Source: HGM13862 sp031553915 (GTDB lineage: Bacteria; Bacillota; Dehalobacteriia; UBA4068). Taken from it: a stretch of 64,000 nucleotides of DNA. The translations under genes and the position numbers were made by a program. This document shows, piece by piece, positions 7,582 through 15,801 of the stretch; position 1 is the stretch's first letter; every line of letters starts with the position of its first letter. The DNA lies in NCBI GenBank assembly GCA_031553915.1, contig JAVBKT010000004.1, positions 124,001 through 188,000 of the forward strand, written 5' to 3'. The notes beneath the pieces were generated by a model. That model searched no databases and was not told where the DNA came from. It was given only the letters and a program-made list of their open reading frames with translations.

Positions 7582-8685
7582 TTATTCTCCCAGAGTGATT
7601 TTAGCAAAACCCATATTATCAGCAACCATATCGGAGTAAAAACCTTTGCCTAAAAAGAAAGAGAGTATTTCATCAGCTTTTATCGCCATATCTATATCAG
7701 CAAACTGCCCGGGATAAAGCACTGTGCCTGCATAATAGGCATCCATAAGAGCATAGGTGATATTGGTGGAATAGTTGTTGAATGAAGGCATGGCATATAT
7801 TTCGCCGTTTTGAATGGCTGACAGGGAATGGAAATAATTGGGGTTGGTAGCATATTCAGCATTGACCAGATTGATATTTCCGGGATCAAGGAAGATGATC
7901 TGGGGATCCCACTCAACCACCTTTTCCAAATCAACATCAAAAGCGCCCTTTTCACCCGTCTCATCAGCAACATTCATCGCGGAAATAGCCAAAAAGGGGC
8001 CAAAATTGGCATAGGTGCCGCTGAACCCATGTGCGCCGGAAAAGGTTACCGCGCCAGTATAGACAGTTGGTTTATCCGCATCAGCAATATCTTGGGTGCG
8101 GGAGATGAGGTCTGCTTTGGCCGCGTCAATATAGGAGAGAATCTCCGCTGCGCGGTCCTGCCTGCCAATAACTTCGGCTGTCAGGTGCAGGGCAGCATAA
8201 AAAGACTGGTCAATAAAATTGATGCTTTCGTATCTGACGCAAATCACAGGGATGCCGGTTTCAGCAGCTAATTGTTCCGCTGCCTCCTCAGTATAGCCGC
8301 AGATAATCACATCCGGGTTGGCGAGAATCACCTCTTCCGCATAGGCGGTATAGGCAGTACCGCCGCCTTTGCCAATTGGCGCCAGGGTTTGGAAAAGCTC
8401 TGCCTCAGCATAGGCATAGTCGCGCTTGGTAGAGGCTTGGTATTCCTTGTCTCCTTCTTCAATGCCGATCAGCAGCTCTGTTGCCTGCAAATAACTGACC
8501 ATACGCAAAGCGCCGCTGCCAACACAAATGATAGAATCGATCTGCGTGGGTATCTCTACCTCGCGGCCATATACATCAATGATAGTTGTAGTTTGCGGGG
8601 AGATATCGGTGTCGTTGTTTTGCGTACAGGCAGTAAGTACAAGCAGCAATATAACAAGCAAAAGCAAGGGTAATTTTTTTCGCAT
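7582..8685 (-). CDS. Substrate-binding lipoprotein of a metal-chelate importer
   Basis: A 367-residue lipoprotein. The signal peptide ends in the lipobox LTAC (Cys20), and the mature part has the two-lobed fold of type III binding proteins (FepB/BtuF/TroA-like), opening with the family hallmark VDVYGREVEIP-like strand (here IIDVYGREVEIP) and continuing with NPDVIICG. It captures the ligand outside the membrane and delivers it to the FecCD permease. It is the first gene of the operon, read from the promoter at 8730-8758. The ligand is unknown; the FmdE partner favours a molybdenum/tungsten or related metal species over a siderophore, as an inference only. Confidence 0.88.
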   Translation of the reverse strand: MRKKLPLLLLVILLLVLTACTQNNDTDISPQTTTIIDVYGREVEIPTQIDSIICVGSGALRMVSYLQATELLIGIEEGDKEYQASTKRDYAYAEAELFQTLAPIGKGGGTAYTAYAEEVILANPDVIICGYTEEAAEQLAAETGIPVICVRYESINFIDQSFYAALHLTAEVIGRQDRAAEILSYIDAAKADLISRTQDIADADKPTVYTGAVTFSGAHGFSGTYANFGPFLAISAMNVADETGEKGAFDVDLEKVVEWDPQIIFLDPGNINLVNAEYATNPNYFHSLSAIQNGEIYAMPSFNNYSTNITYALMDAYYAGTVLYPGQFADIDMAIKADEILSFFLGKGFYSDMVADNMGFAKITLGE

Positions 8686-8729
8686 CAGTCAGTTTCCTTT
8701 CCGGCATAAATAGTTCTGTTTCTATACCG

Positions 8730-8758
8730 ATTATACTGACGGGAAGAATCAGCGGCAA
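8730..8758 (-). promoter_or_regulatory. Promoter of the metal-chelate ABC importer operon
   Basis: On the minus strand TTGCCG (8758-8753), a 17-bp spacer and TATAAT (8735-8730), about 45 bp before the binding-protein start. No Fur-like or riboswitch-like element was recognised in the leader. Confidence 0.65.
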
Positions 8759-8804
8759 GCCCGGGTAGGGGATATATTTTGCTGGAAACTAAATTTTCTG
8801 ATGC

Positions 8805-8833
8805 TTGTTCCGGGCAGCAAAAGATGATACAAT
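8805..8833 (+). promoter_or_regulatory. Promoter giving a leaderless transcript for the CsoR-like gene
   Basis: TTGTTC (8805-8810), a 17-bp spacer and TACAAT (8828-8833). Only 6 nt separate the -10 box from the ATG at 8840, so the predicted +1 is the A of the start codon. No Shine-Dalgarno sequence precedes the ATG. Confidence 0.6.
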
Positions 8834-8839
8834 ATTAGC

Positions 8840-9169
8840 ATGAATACAAATCATCCAACAGATCAACATCATCATGAAAATGACGCTGAATCTCTCCATC
8901 AACATCATCATAGCGCAGAGCATTTGAAGGCGGTATCCAACCGCCTGGCGCGGGCAATTGGCCATTTGGAATCAATCAAAAGAATGGTTGAGGATGACCG
9001 TGATTGCAGCGAAATTTTAATCCAGCTGATGGCGGTTAAGGCAGCATTGCATAATACCGGTAAGGTGATTTTAAAGGAGCATATGGAGCATTGTTTGGTG
9101 CATGCTATGGAAGAAGGCGACTATGCCGCAATTGAGGAATTTAATAAAGCCTTGGAACAATTTTTATAA
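8840..9169 (+). CDS. CsoR/RcnR-family metal-sensing repressor with His-rich N-terminus
   Basis: A 109-residue protein. Residues about 28-105 form the all-helical CsoR/RcnR/FrmR domain with RLARAIGHLESIKRMV, a cysteine in DRDCSEIL and the EHMEHC ligand segment. The first 27 residues carry two HHH/HQHHH clusters (nine or so histidines), which would bind nickel, zinc or cobalt and are absent from the second CsoR homologue at 21742. A leaderless start is suggested by the promoter placement. No effector gene is adjacent on its strand. It is divergent from the ABC importer operon, so it may sense the metal this importer handles; that is an inference from position. Confidence 0.85.
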   Translation: MNTNHPTDQHHHENDAESLHQHHHSAEHLKAVSNRLARAIGHLESIKRMVEDDRDCSEILIQLMAVKAALHNTGKVILKEHMEHCLVHAMEEGDYAAIEEFNKALEQFL

Positions 9170-9176
9170 GATAGGT

Positions 9177-9214
9177 AAATAGAAAGAGCTGCCATATGGC
9201 AGCTCTTTCTATTT
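9177..9214. terminator. Bidirectional terminator
   Basis: A perfect 17-bp palindromic stem around ATAT with A-rich and T-rich flanks, between the convergent CsoR-like and racemase-like genes. Confidence 0.85.
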
Positions 9215-9230
9215 TTATAATCAGACTCAG

Positions 9231-9887
9231 TTAATCAAGAGCCAGCACCTGGCGCAATTGTAGGATGCCGCTTTCCAGGCTGGCAAGTATCGGCTTGTTG
9301 ATATCCGCTAATAGGGGCAAGAGGCGTCCCATGCTGCCTTGTGCCATCACGATAACATCATTGCTTTCGGCTGCCTCTTTCACTGTGGCAAGCACCAGTT
9401 TGTCATGTGCGTCCTTCTCATTGCGGCCGAGCAGCGCTTCCAGGGCTCCCTCTGCGAAATAGGGCGTGACAATAGTATCGTCTGCTCCATGCCGCTGCAC
9501 CAAGCGGGCAGAAGGATCCAGGGTGCAGTGGGCAGTGGCAATAACCGCTATCTTTTTGCCCAAGCGGTTAGCTTCAATTGCCATTGGTTCGTCCATCTTC
9601 AAGACAGGGATGGAGATCAGCTGTTGGGCAATATCCACACATTCGCTATAGGAGCTGCACATATTGAGTATGGCAGCTGCGCCGAGATGTTCGGCTGCCA
9701 GCGCATAGTGGATGTAGCGGGCCCGCGCATTAGTGGTGACGCCATCATGGGTGAGTGCTTCGCTCAGCAGGCTATCATCAACAATATTGACCAGCTCAAT
9801 CTCTGGCAGATATGCGGCAAAAAGTTCCTTGAAATCATTGATCATCGTCGATAGGGTATAGATAACAACAACCTTTTTCTTCGTCAT
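9231..9887 (-). CDS. Aspartate/glutamate racemase-like protein
   Basis: A 218-residue protein of the Asp/Glu/hydantoin racemase superfamily. The two catalytic-type cysteines are present: one in AILNMCSSYSE (about 77) and one in AVIATAHCTLDP (about 119). The first replaces the usual G-N-T/S-A context, so the substrate may differ from aspartate or glutamate. It follows leuS on the same strand. The ATG at 9887 (or GTG at 9890) has a GGGAGGG site, and only about 25 nt separate it from leuS, indicating co-transcription. The substrate is not known; hydantoin racemase, maleate isomerase-like or decarboxylase-like activity remain open. Confidence 0.75.
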   Translation of the reverse strand: MTKKKVVVIYTLSTMINDFKELFAAYLPEIELVNIVDDSLLSEALTHDGVTTNARARYIHYALAAEHLGAAAILNMCSSYSECVDIAQQLISIPVLKMDEPMAIEANRLGKKIAVIATAHCTLDPSARLVQRHGADDTIVTPYFAEGALEALLGRNEKDAHDKLVLATVKEAAESNDVIVMAQGSMGRLLPLLADINKPILASLESGILQLRQVLALD

Positions 9888-9911
9888 CACTATTGCCCTC
9901 CCCCAAATAAT

Positions 9912-12377
9912 TTATTTTACAACAATATTGACGAGATTGCCGGGAATAGCAATCATTTTGATCACCTGCTTGCCATCCAGCCAGTCCGAGAATTTTTCAT
10001 GCTCTTTGACAATAGCTTCCATCTCTTCTTTGCCGGCATCAGGCGCGATATTCAAACGGGCGCGGATTTTGCCATTGACCTGGATGACGATTTCAATTGT
10101 CTCCTGGCTCAAAGCAGCTTCATCATATTGCGGCCAAGCTTGCAGATGGACGCTGCCGCTATATCCCCACTCATGCCACAATTCTTCGGCCAGATGTGGC
10201 GCAAAAGGCGCCATCATCAGCAGCAGCATTTCCGCCACTTCATTAGCAATAGCGGCATTGGCTTCCTTGTTTTCCAAATAGTCATTGAGGGCATTCACTG
10301 TTTCCATAATAGCGGAAATGGCGGTATTGAACTGGAAGCGTTTGGCAATATCCTCGCCGACTTTTTTGACAGTGCTGTGGGCAATTCTGCGCAGCTCTTT
10401 ATCAGCGTCAGTTAAGCTCTCCGGCAAAGCTTTTTTATCCCCGGGCATATCTTTGATCGTGACAAAGGTTCGCCACAAGCGGTTCAGGAAGCGGGAGCAA
10501 CCTTCAACTGCAGTGTCATTCCACTCCAAATCACGCTCCGGCGGTGCGGCAAATAGGATAAACAGCCGGGTGGCGTCTGCGCCGAGACGGTTAATAATCT
10601 CATCGGGGCTGACCGTATTGCCCTTTGATTTGCTCATTTTGGCGCCATCTTTCAAGACCATGCCCTGCGTGAGCAGATTGGTAAAAGGCTCGTCAACCGC
10701 GCACAGGCCCATATCATGAAAAACTTTGGTAAAGAAACGCGCATACATCAAATGCAAAATAGCATGTTCTACGCCGCCGATATATTGATCAACCGGCATC
10801 CAGAAATCAGCCAGTTCTTTGCTAAAAGCCTGATTGCTGTTATGCGGATCGCAATAGCGCAGGAAATACCAGCTGGAGCAGACAAAAGTGTCCATAGTAT
10901 CCATTTCCCGCGTGGCTTTGCCGCCGCAAACCGGGCAGGTAGCGTCATGGAAAAGGGGGCTTGTTTTCAGCGGGGATTCGCCGGTGGGCTTAAACTCCAC
11001 ATCAGTAGGCAGCAGCACCGGCAGCTCTTTTTCCGGCACAGCCTGAGCGCCGCATTTATCACAATAGACAATGGGGATGGGCGCGCCCCAATAACGCTGG
11101 CGGGAAACCAGCCAGTCACGCAGGCGGTAGTTAATCACCCGTTCGCCAAGATCACGCACTTCCATATAGTCGGCCATTTGTTGCCGCGCCTCTGCTACAG
11201 AGAGGCCGGTCCATTCATTGCTATTGACCATCACGCCGTCATAGCCTTCATAGGCCTCGGTCAGCTCTGAGCCATCCCAATCAGTAGGGGCGATGACGCG
11301 GATGATTTTGTGGTTATATTTTTTGGCAAAATCAAAGTCACGCTGATCATGCGCTGGCACGCCCATTACCGCACCGGTGCCGTATTCATAAAGCACATAG
11401 TTGGTAATCCAAATCGGCACTTGCTCCTTGGTCATCGGGTTAATGGCATAGGCGCCGATGAACATGCCTTCTTTTTCCAGCTCAGAGCTGGTGCGGTCAA
11501 TAACACTTAATTTTGCCACTTTGTTGATAAATTCTTTAACCGGTTTTTCAAACTCAGTGCCGCTAGTCAGCTTTGTTACCAGAGGATGCTCAGGCGCCAA
11601 AACCATATAGGTGACGCCAAAAACAGTATCATGACGGGTGGTGAAAACAGGCACCGGGTCTCCGCCGCTGGTAGTGAAGTTGATTTTCACGCCCTCGGAG
11701 CGGCCAATCCAGTTTTCCTGCATAGTTTTGACCTTATTCGGCCAACCGGGCAGCTTTTCCAAATCATCAAGCAGCCTTTGCGCATAGTCGGTAATTTTGA
11801 AGAACCACTGCTCCAGGTCGCGTTTTTCCACAATGCTGTCACAGCGCTCACAGCTGCCGTCTACCACCTGCTCATTAGCCAGCACTGTCTGGCAAGAGGG
11901 GCACCAGTTGACAGCGGCTTTCTTTTTATAAGCGAGGCCGCGGTTATAAAACTGGGTAAAAATCCACTGCGTCCATTTATAATAGTCTGGTGCGCAGGTA
12001 GTAACCTCACGGTCCCAATCATAGCTGAGGCCCAAGGTTTTCAGCTGAGTGCGCATGCTTTCGATATTGCTTTTAGTCCAAGAGTCGGGGTGAACGTTGT
12101 TTTGGATAGCAGCGTTTTCAGCTGGCAGACCAAAGGAATCCCAACCCATGGGGTGAAGAACATTTTTGCCTTGCATCGTCCAATAACGAGCCATGACATC
12201 GCCAATGGAATAATTGCGCACATGCCCCATATGCAGCTTACCGGAAGGGTAGGGGAACATTTCCAAAAGATAGAGCTTTTCTTTGCTGTCGTCCTGCGAG
12301 ACTGCATAGGTATTTTGCTCATCCCAATATTTTTGCCATTTGCCTTCAATAGCGGAAAATTCGTATTTTCGCTCCAT
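9912..12377 (-). CDS. leuS: Leucyl-tRNA synthetase
   Basis: An 821-residue class I synthetase charging tRNA-Leu, of the usual bacterial length. The HIGH-type motif is HMGH (49-52), KMSKSKGN lies near residue 580, and a CP1 editing domain occupies about 220-420 (TTSGGDPVPVFTTRHDT). The zinc-binding CPSCQ...CERC cluster and the C-terminal anticodon-binding helices are also present. The start has a GGGAGGG site. I looked in the short leader for a T-box and saw none: only 109 bp separate it from rpmB and part of that is the rpmB terminator. The racemase-like gene follows on the same transcript. Confidence 0.97.
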   Translation of the reverse strand: MERKYEFSAIEGKWQKYWDEQNTYAVSQDDSKEKLYLLEMFPYPSGKLHMGHVRNYSIGDVMARYWTMQGKNVLHPMGWDSFGLPAENAAIQNNVHPDSWTKSNIESMRTQLKTLGLSYDWDREVTTCAPDYYKWTQWIFTQFYNRGLAYKKKAAVNWCPSCQTVLANEQVVDGSCERCDSIVEKRDLEQWFFKITDYAQRLLDDLEKLPGWPNKVKTMQENWIGRSEGVKINFTTSGGDPVPVFTTRHDTVFGVTYMVLAPEHPLVTKLTSGTEFEKPVKEFINKVAKLSVIDRTSSELEKEGMFIGAYAINPMTKEQVPIWITNYVLYEYGTGAVMGVPAHDQRDFDFAKKYNHKIIRVIAPTDWDGSELTEAYEGYDGVMVNSNEWTGLSVAEARQQMADYMEVRDLGERVINYRLRDWLVSRQRYWGAPIPIVYCDKCGAQAVPEKELPVLLPTDVEFKPTGESPLKTSPLFHDATCPVCGGKATREMDTMDTFVCSSWYFLRYCDPHNSNQAFSKELADFWMPVDQYIGGVEHAILHLMYARFFTKVFHDMGLCAVDEPFTNLLTQGMVLKDGAKMSKSKGNTVSPDEIINRLGADATRLFILFAAPPERDLEWNDTAVEGCSRFLNRLWRTFVTIKDMPGDKKALPESLTDADKELRRIAHSTVKKVGEDIAKRFQFNTAISAIMETVNALNDYLENKEANAAIANEVAEMLLLMMAPFAPHLAEELWHEWGYSGSVHLQAWPQYDEAALSQETIEIVIQVNGKIRARLNIAPDAGKEEMEAIVKEHEKFSDWLDGKQVIKMIAIPGNLVNIVVK

Positions 12378-12423
12378 AATTTTTCCCTCCCAGGTTTATC
12401 GCTTTGACTGATAATAATTTAAC

Positions 12424-12446
12424 AAAAAAGGACTCCAGCGGAGCCC
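12424..12446 (-). terminator. Terminator of rpmB
   Basis: On the minus strand a 7-bp stem with one G-T pair (12446-12440 with 12436-12430), 3-nt loop, followed by T6 (12429-12424), between rpmB and leuS. Confidence 0.75.
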
Positions 12447-12486
12447 CTTTAATGACGTTTAGTCTGAATTTGGTTGCTGCCGGCTG

Positions 12487-12672
12487 CTATGCTCTTTGCA
12501 CTTTACCGGAGCGTAGGCAACGAGTGCAGGCAGTTACCTTTTTCGGGGTTCCGTCTACCACAGCGTGTACCGTTTGTAGGTTTGGTTTCCATTGCCGCTT
12601 ATTGCGAATATGGGAATGGCTGATGCTCATACCAGAATGAACAGTTTTGCCACAAATTTCACATTTAGACAT
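12487..12672 (-). CDS. rpmB: 50S ribosomal protein L28
   Basis: A 61-residue ribosomal L28 protein with the zinc-ribbon-like CEICGK...CTRCLRSGK arrangement typical of Clostridia, including the SHSHIRNKRQWKPNLQ core. It binds 23S rRNA in the large subunit. The start is marked by an unusually complete AAAGGAGGTG anti-16S sequence. It is a single-gene unit with its own promoter and terminator. Confidence 0.97.
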   Translation of the reverse strand: MSKCEICGKTVHSGMSISHSHIRNKRQWKPNLQTVHAVVDGTPKKVTACTRCLRSGKVQRA

Positions 12673-12723
12673 CTTGAGGCACCTCCTTTGGCTTCAGTCA
12701 CATACTAATCTACGCACTTTGCT

Positions 12724-12752
12724 ATTTTATCAGAAAAACTACTGCTTGGCAA
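12724..12752 (-). promoter_or_regulatory. Promoter of rpmB
   Basis: On the minus strand TTGCCA (12752-12747), a 17-bp spacer and TAAAAT (12729-12724), about 50 bp before the start codon. Confidence 0.65.
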
Positions 12753-12844
12753 GGGTTTTTTTAATAATTTTTTCACAAATTACACTCTTTCGAGTATCAT
12801 GCTCATAGGGAAGGTTTACTCTAATTGAATGTGGAGGAAGAGTT

Positions 12845-13072
12845 GTGAAAAAGGAAAATCAGGTTATCGCTTTATGCGATGCATATAAAAAAGAGTTGTT
12901 GTTTGCCATTGAACAAAAAGCAGATTCATTGATTGTTGATCCTACGCTTGATTTGCTTATTTTATCTTTGATTGATAAGGTCGAAACTTTGGATTGGGTG
13001 CTTGGTTATAATCTTGATGAGAGTGACAGGCAGATGTTTCTCTATGAAAATAGCAGCGAACTTTCGCATTGA
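12845..13072 (+). CDS. Small acidic protein of unknown function
   Basis: A 75-residue soluble acidic protein starting at GTG with a good GGAGGAAG site. It looks all-helical, with no signal peptide or membrane segment. A hydrophobic heptad-like run (DLLILSLIDKVETLDWVLG) could form a dimer helix. The length and the SLIDKVETLDW stretch are faintly reminiscent of Spo0E-type aspartyl phosphatases, but the diagnostic S-x-x-L-D motif is not convincingly present, so I do not assign it. It lies between rpmB and a lipoprotein gene and is not obviously in an operon. Confidence 0.6.
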   Translation: MKKENQVIALCDAYKKELLFAIEQKADSLIVDPTLDLLILSLIDKVETLDWVLGYNLDESDRQMFLYENSSELSH

Positions 13073-13243
13073 TATGACCAGCTCCATACACACCAGTTCA
13101 AAGGAGGGTTACGGAATTTGCAGATAACGCAAATATTTTTGTAAAACATTAAAAATATATAGTAATGGCCAAAAGGGCTGGCGTGATTATTTGCTAGGAA
13201 TAAGATTTGATCGCTGGTCTTTTTGGCATGAATTGCTGCTGAT

Positions 13244-13272
13244 TTGCATTAGCCCTCCTATACTGCTATAAT
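13244..13272 (+). promoter_or_regulatory. Promoter of the lipoprotein gene
   Basis: TTGCAT (13244-13249), a 17-bp spacer and TATAAT (13267-13272), 31 bp before the ATG. The preceding 13073-13243 stretch holds an isolated GGAGG at about 13102 followed by only an 8-codon reading frame; I see no recognisable RNA element there. Confidence 0.65.
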
Positions 13273-13303
13273 TTAGGTATCAAAATGCTTTGGAGGAGCA
13301 AAG

Positions 13304-13924
13304 ATGAAAAAAATTACGATATTACTATTAATATCTTTTTGTATGATATGTCTGGTTGGCTGTTCAAATGCAAGCAATTCCCCCGGGCAGAATTATAGCG
13401 TTGAGCCATACCAGCTAAATGAGAGAGAACAAAGCTTATTGAACTATATGGGGCTTGGTTCATCCGCGTATTTATTCACATATAACGCTCCTTATGAGGC
13501 GATAACAATGGAGGTAAGGGTTTATCAACTCACAGCGGACGGTATTTGGCAGGAGTATGCCGGTGGAGCAATAGGATTTGGTGAGGATAGAGAAATAGAA
13601 CCAATAGAGACACTGTCTGGAGTGTTATCTATTATCCAAAGAGAAAATCATGCTTTTGACATGATTATTAATTCCGCCGGACAGGCTAGATATACAATTC
13701 CGCCAATCAACACAGAGTTTGAACAGATGATGTATATATATACGGTTTTATCATCTCCACAACAAATAGAACTCAACCAGGAAATTCCGCTGGCCATTTT
13801 TGTATATGATGATGGTACCAGCATCAATTCATTTGCAGAACAAGCCTATTTTACCCCGGAGGAATTTGCGGGAAGAGATTTAGTACAGGCCATTACAATA
13901 ATATTTAAAGATGAACAATTATAA
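13304..13924 (+). CDS. Secreted lipoprotein of unknown function
   Basis: A 206-residue protein with a lipoprotein signal peptide (MKKITILLLISF... lipobox LVGC, Cys20) and a beta-rich mature domain with no cysteines or catalytic motif I can recognise. The Ser/Asn/Gly linker after the cysteine is typical of Gram-positive lipoproteins. Its GGAGG site and upstream promoter are clear, and it ends in a 20-bp-stem terminator, so it is a single-gene unit. Base composition is AT-richer than guaA next to it. No function assigned. Confidence 0.75.
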   Translation: MKKITILLLISFCMICLVGCSNASNSPGQNYSVEPYQLNEREQSLLNYMGLGSSAYLFTYNAPYEAITMEVRVYQLTADGIWQEYAGGAIGFGEDREIEPIETLSGVLSIIQRENHAFDMIINSAGQARYTIPPINTEFEQMMYIYTVLSSPQQIELNQEIPLAIFVYDDGTSINSFAEQAYFTPEEFAGRDLVQAITIIFKDEQL

Positions 13925-13970
13925 GCACATAAAAAAGAGCAGTTAGAGCTACTGCTCTTTTTTATGTGCT
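13924..13970. terminator. Long-stem terminator after the lipoprotein gene
   Basis: A perfect 20-bp stem (from the last base of the stop codon) around a 7-nt loop, with the A6/T6 blocks inside the arms; can act in both directions. Confidence 0.85.
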
Positions 13971-14057
13971 TATGTTGAATTATCAGGCGTTTTCAGTTAT
14001 AATTATATTTATTTGTTGATAAGATTACTATTTAAATTTTGCCTGAGGAGGCTGCCT

Positions 14058-15599
14058 GTGAAAGAAAAACGTGAATTGATTATCCTACTTGATTTTGGCG
14101 CGCAGTATTCGCAACTGATTGCCCGCCGTGTGCGTGCTGCCAATGTTTATTGTGAGATTTTGCCCTATAATACTCCCGCTGCAAAAATAGAGCAGATGTC
14201 GCCGCAGGGCATTATTTTTTCCGGCGGTCCGGCCTCGGTGCTGGATGCTGATGCGCCGATATGTGATCCGCAGCTTTTTGGGCTGGGGATTCCAATTTTA
14301 GGCATCTGCTATGGAATGCAGCTGATGACGAAGATGCTGGGCGGGGTGGTAGAGATACCTCAAGAACGCGAATATGGCATGGTGCAAGTCAATGTTTTTG
14401 ACGAGGGCCAGCTTTTGCAGGGGATCAAAGGTGATATACAAACCTGGATGAGCCACACCTTGCAGGTGGCTGTGCCACCCATGGGTTTTGTGCCGCTGGC
14501 CAAAACCGGGCATTGTGACTGTGCCGCTTTTGAGAATAGGCAGAGGCGCCTCTATGGCCTGCAATTTCACCCGGAGGTGACGCATACTCCGCGCGGCAAA
14601 GAGATTCTGCACAACTTCCTTTTTGCTATTTGTGGTTGCACAGGCAGCTGGCAGATGAAGTCATATGCCGAGCAGTCGATTGCCCTCATCCGCGAGCAGG
14701 TTGGCGATAAACAAGTTCTGCTGGGGCTTTCCGGTGGGGTAGATAGCTCTGTGGTGGCAGCTCTGCTGCATCAGGCAGTAGGGGATCAATTGACGGCGGT
14801 CTTTGTTAACCACGGGCTGATGCGCAAGAATGAGCCGGAAGAAATAGAAGCGGTTTTTCGCCCGCGGCTGGGAGATAAACTGATTATGGTTGACGCGTCG
14901 CAGCGTTTTCTGGACAAGCTGGCCGGAGTAACAGACCCGGAGATAAAGCGAAAAATTATCGGCAGAGAATTTATAGAAGTGTTTGCTGATACCGCGCGTT
15001 CCCTGGGCAGGCTGGATTTTCTGGCCCAGGGAACAATTTATCCTGATGTGGTAGAGAGCGGTTCTGCTACCGGCATGGTGATCAAAAGCCATCATAATGT
15101 GGGCGGATTGCCTGAAGATTTACCCTTCTGCGGCGTGGTTGAACCGCTGCGTCAGCTTTTCAAAGACGAGGTGCGGGAGCTCGGCACAGAGCTGGGTCTG
15201 CCGGAGAATATGGTCTGGCGGCCGCCTTTCCCCGGGCCAGGGTTGGCGATCCGGGTTATCGGCGATATCACTGAGGATAAGCTTCTTATTGTCCGCGAAA
15301 GTGACGCCATCCTGAGAGAGGAGATAGCTAGTTCCGGCCTGGGTCGCAGCGCCAGCCAATATTTCACGATACTGACCGGGCTTCGTTCTGTAGGCGTCAT
15401 GGGTGATGAGCGCAGTTATGATTATACCGTGGCAGTGCGCGCCATCAGTACCGATGATTTTATGACAGCGGATTGGGTGCGTATTCCCTATGATGTTTTA
15501 GATAAAATCTCCCGGCGCATTGTCAACGAAGTGCGCAATGTTAACAGGGTTGTCTATGACATAACCAGCAAACCACCAGCCTCAATCGAGTGGGAATAA
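14058..15599 (+). CDS. guaA: GMP synthase (glutamine-hydrolysing)
   Basis: Converts XMP to GMP with glutamine and ATP. The N-terminal class I amidotransferase domain has the nucleophile Cys84 in LGICYGMQ and the QFHPEVTHT His-Glu pair; the ATP-pyrophosphatase P-loop is GLSGGVDSS (about 223-231), and the C-terminal dimerisation domain ends with the family's SKPPASIEWE. I place the start at the GTG (14058) just after GAGGAGG, giving 513 residues, the normal length; the longer in-frame reading adds 15 residues without a site or conservation. I could not recognise a guanine riboswitch upstream. A terminator with a T-tract follows. Confidence 0.96.
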   Translation: MKEKRELIILLDFGAQYSQLIARRVRAANVYCEILPYNTPAAKIEQMSPQGIIFSGGPASVLDADAPICDPQLFGLGIPILGICYGMQLMTKMLGGVVEIPQEREYGMVQVNVFDEGQLLQGIKGDIQTWMSHTLQVAVPPMGFVPLAKTGHCDCAAFENRQRRLYGLQFHPEVTHTPRGKEILHNFLFAICGCTGSWQMKSYAEQSIALIREQVGDKQVLLGLSGGVDSSVVAALLHQAVGDQLTAVFVNHGLMRKNEPEEIEAVFRPRLGDKLIMVDASQRFLDKLAGVTDPEIKRKIIGREFIEVFADTARSLGRLDFLAQGTIYPDVVESGSATGMVIKSHHNVGGLPEDLPFCGVVEPLRQLFKDEVRELGTELGLPENMVWRPPFPGPGLAIRVIGDITEDKLLIVRESDAILREEIASSGLGRSASQYFTILTGLRSVGVMGDERSYDYTVAVRAISTDDFMTADWVRIPYDVLDKISRRIVNEVRNVNRVVYDITSKPPASIEWE

Positions 15600-15607
15600 A
15601 TAAAACT

Positions 15608-15652
15608 ATCCCGGAAACTCGCTATTTAAGCGGCTTTCCGGGATTTCTTTTT
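15608..15652 (+). terminator. Terminator of guaA
   Basis: A 10-bp stem ATCCCGGAAA/TTTCCGGGAT (15608-15617 with 15635-15644) with an inner CGCT/AGCG pair, followed by a T-rich tract. Confidence 0.85.
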
Positions 15653-15801
15653 GCCTTTTGATAACAGTTTGATAGCAGGCCCATAGCCCACTTGACACCG
15701 GCGCCTGCAAGAACAACAGTGTCAATTTCTGCAAGAGTTGCTGCTATTATCAGCTTTTTCTCTTTATAGTAATTTTCGTAAATTTGTCTTACCATGTGCA
15801 T
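15622..15801 (-). CDS. Possible small protein or gene remnant of 59 residues
   Basis: An uninterrupted 59-codon frame on the minus strand (ATG at 15801) running into the guaA terminator. The peptide has a basic N-terminal third (YYKEKK), a hydrophobic middle (VVLAGAGVKWAMGLL) and a basic tail. There is no ribosome binding site before the ATG. It may be a decayed fragment, a small membrane peptide, or a chance frame. I assign no function. Confidence 0.25.
   Translation of the reverse strand: MHMVRQIYENYYKEKKLIIAATLAEIDTVVLAGAGVKWAMGLLSNCYQKAKRNPGKPLK

Noticed and set aside
10716..11270. A 184-codon open frame opposite leuS
   Set aside because: Antisense shadow of the leuS frame, no start signals.
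11586..12407. A 273-codon open frame on the plus strand opposite leuS
   Set aside because: It lies wholly antisense to a well-supported leuS with no ribosome binding site, and its sequence shows no family features; high GC codon structure on the real strand explains it.
12378..12486. T-box leader upstream of leuS
   Set aside because: The gap is about 109 bp and contains the rpmB terminator; no T-box motif or anti-terminator pairing found.
14013..14057. An upstream start for guaA adding 15 residues
   Set aside because: The GTG at 14058 has the GAGGAGG site and gives the family length.
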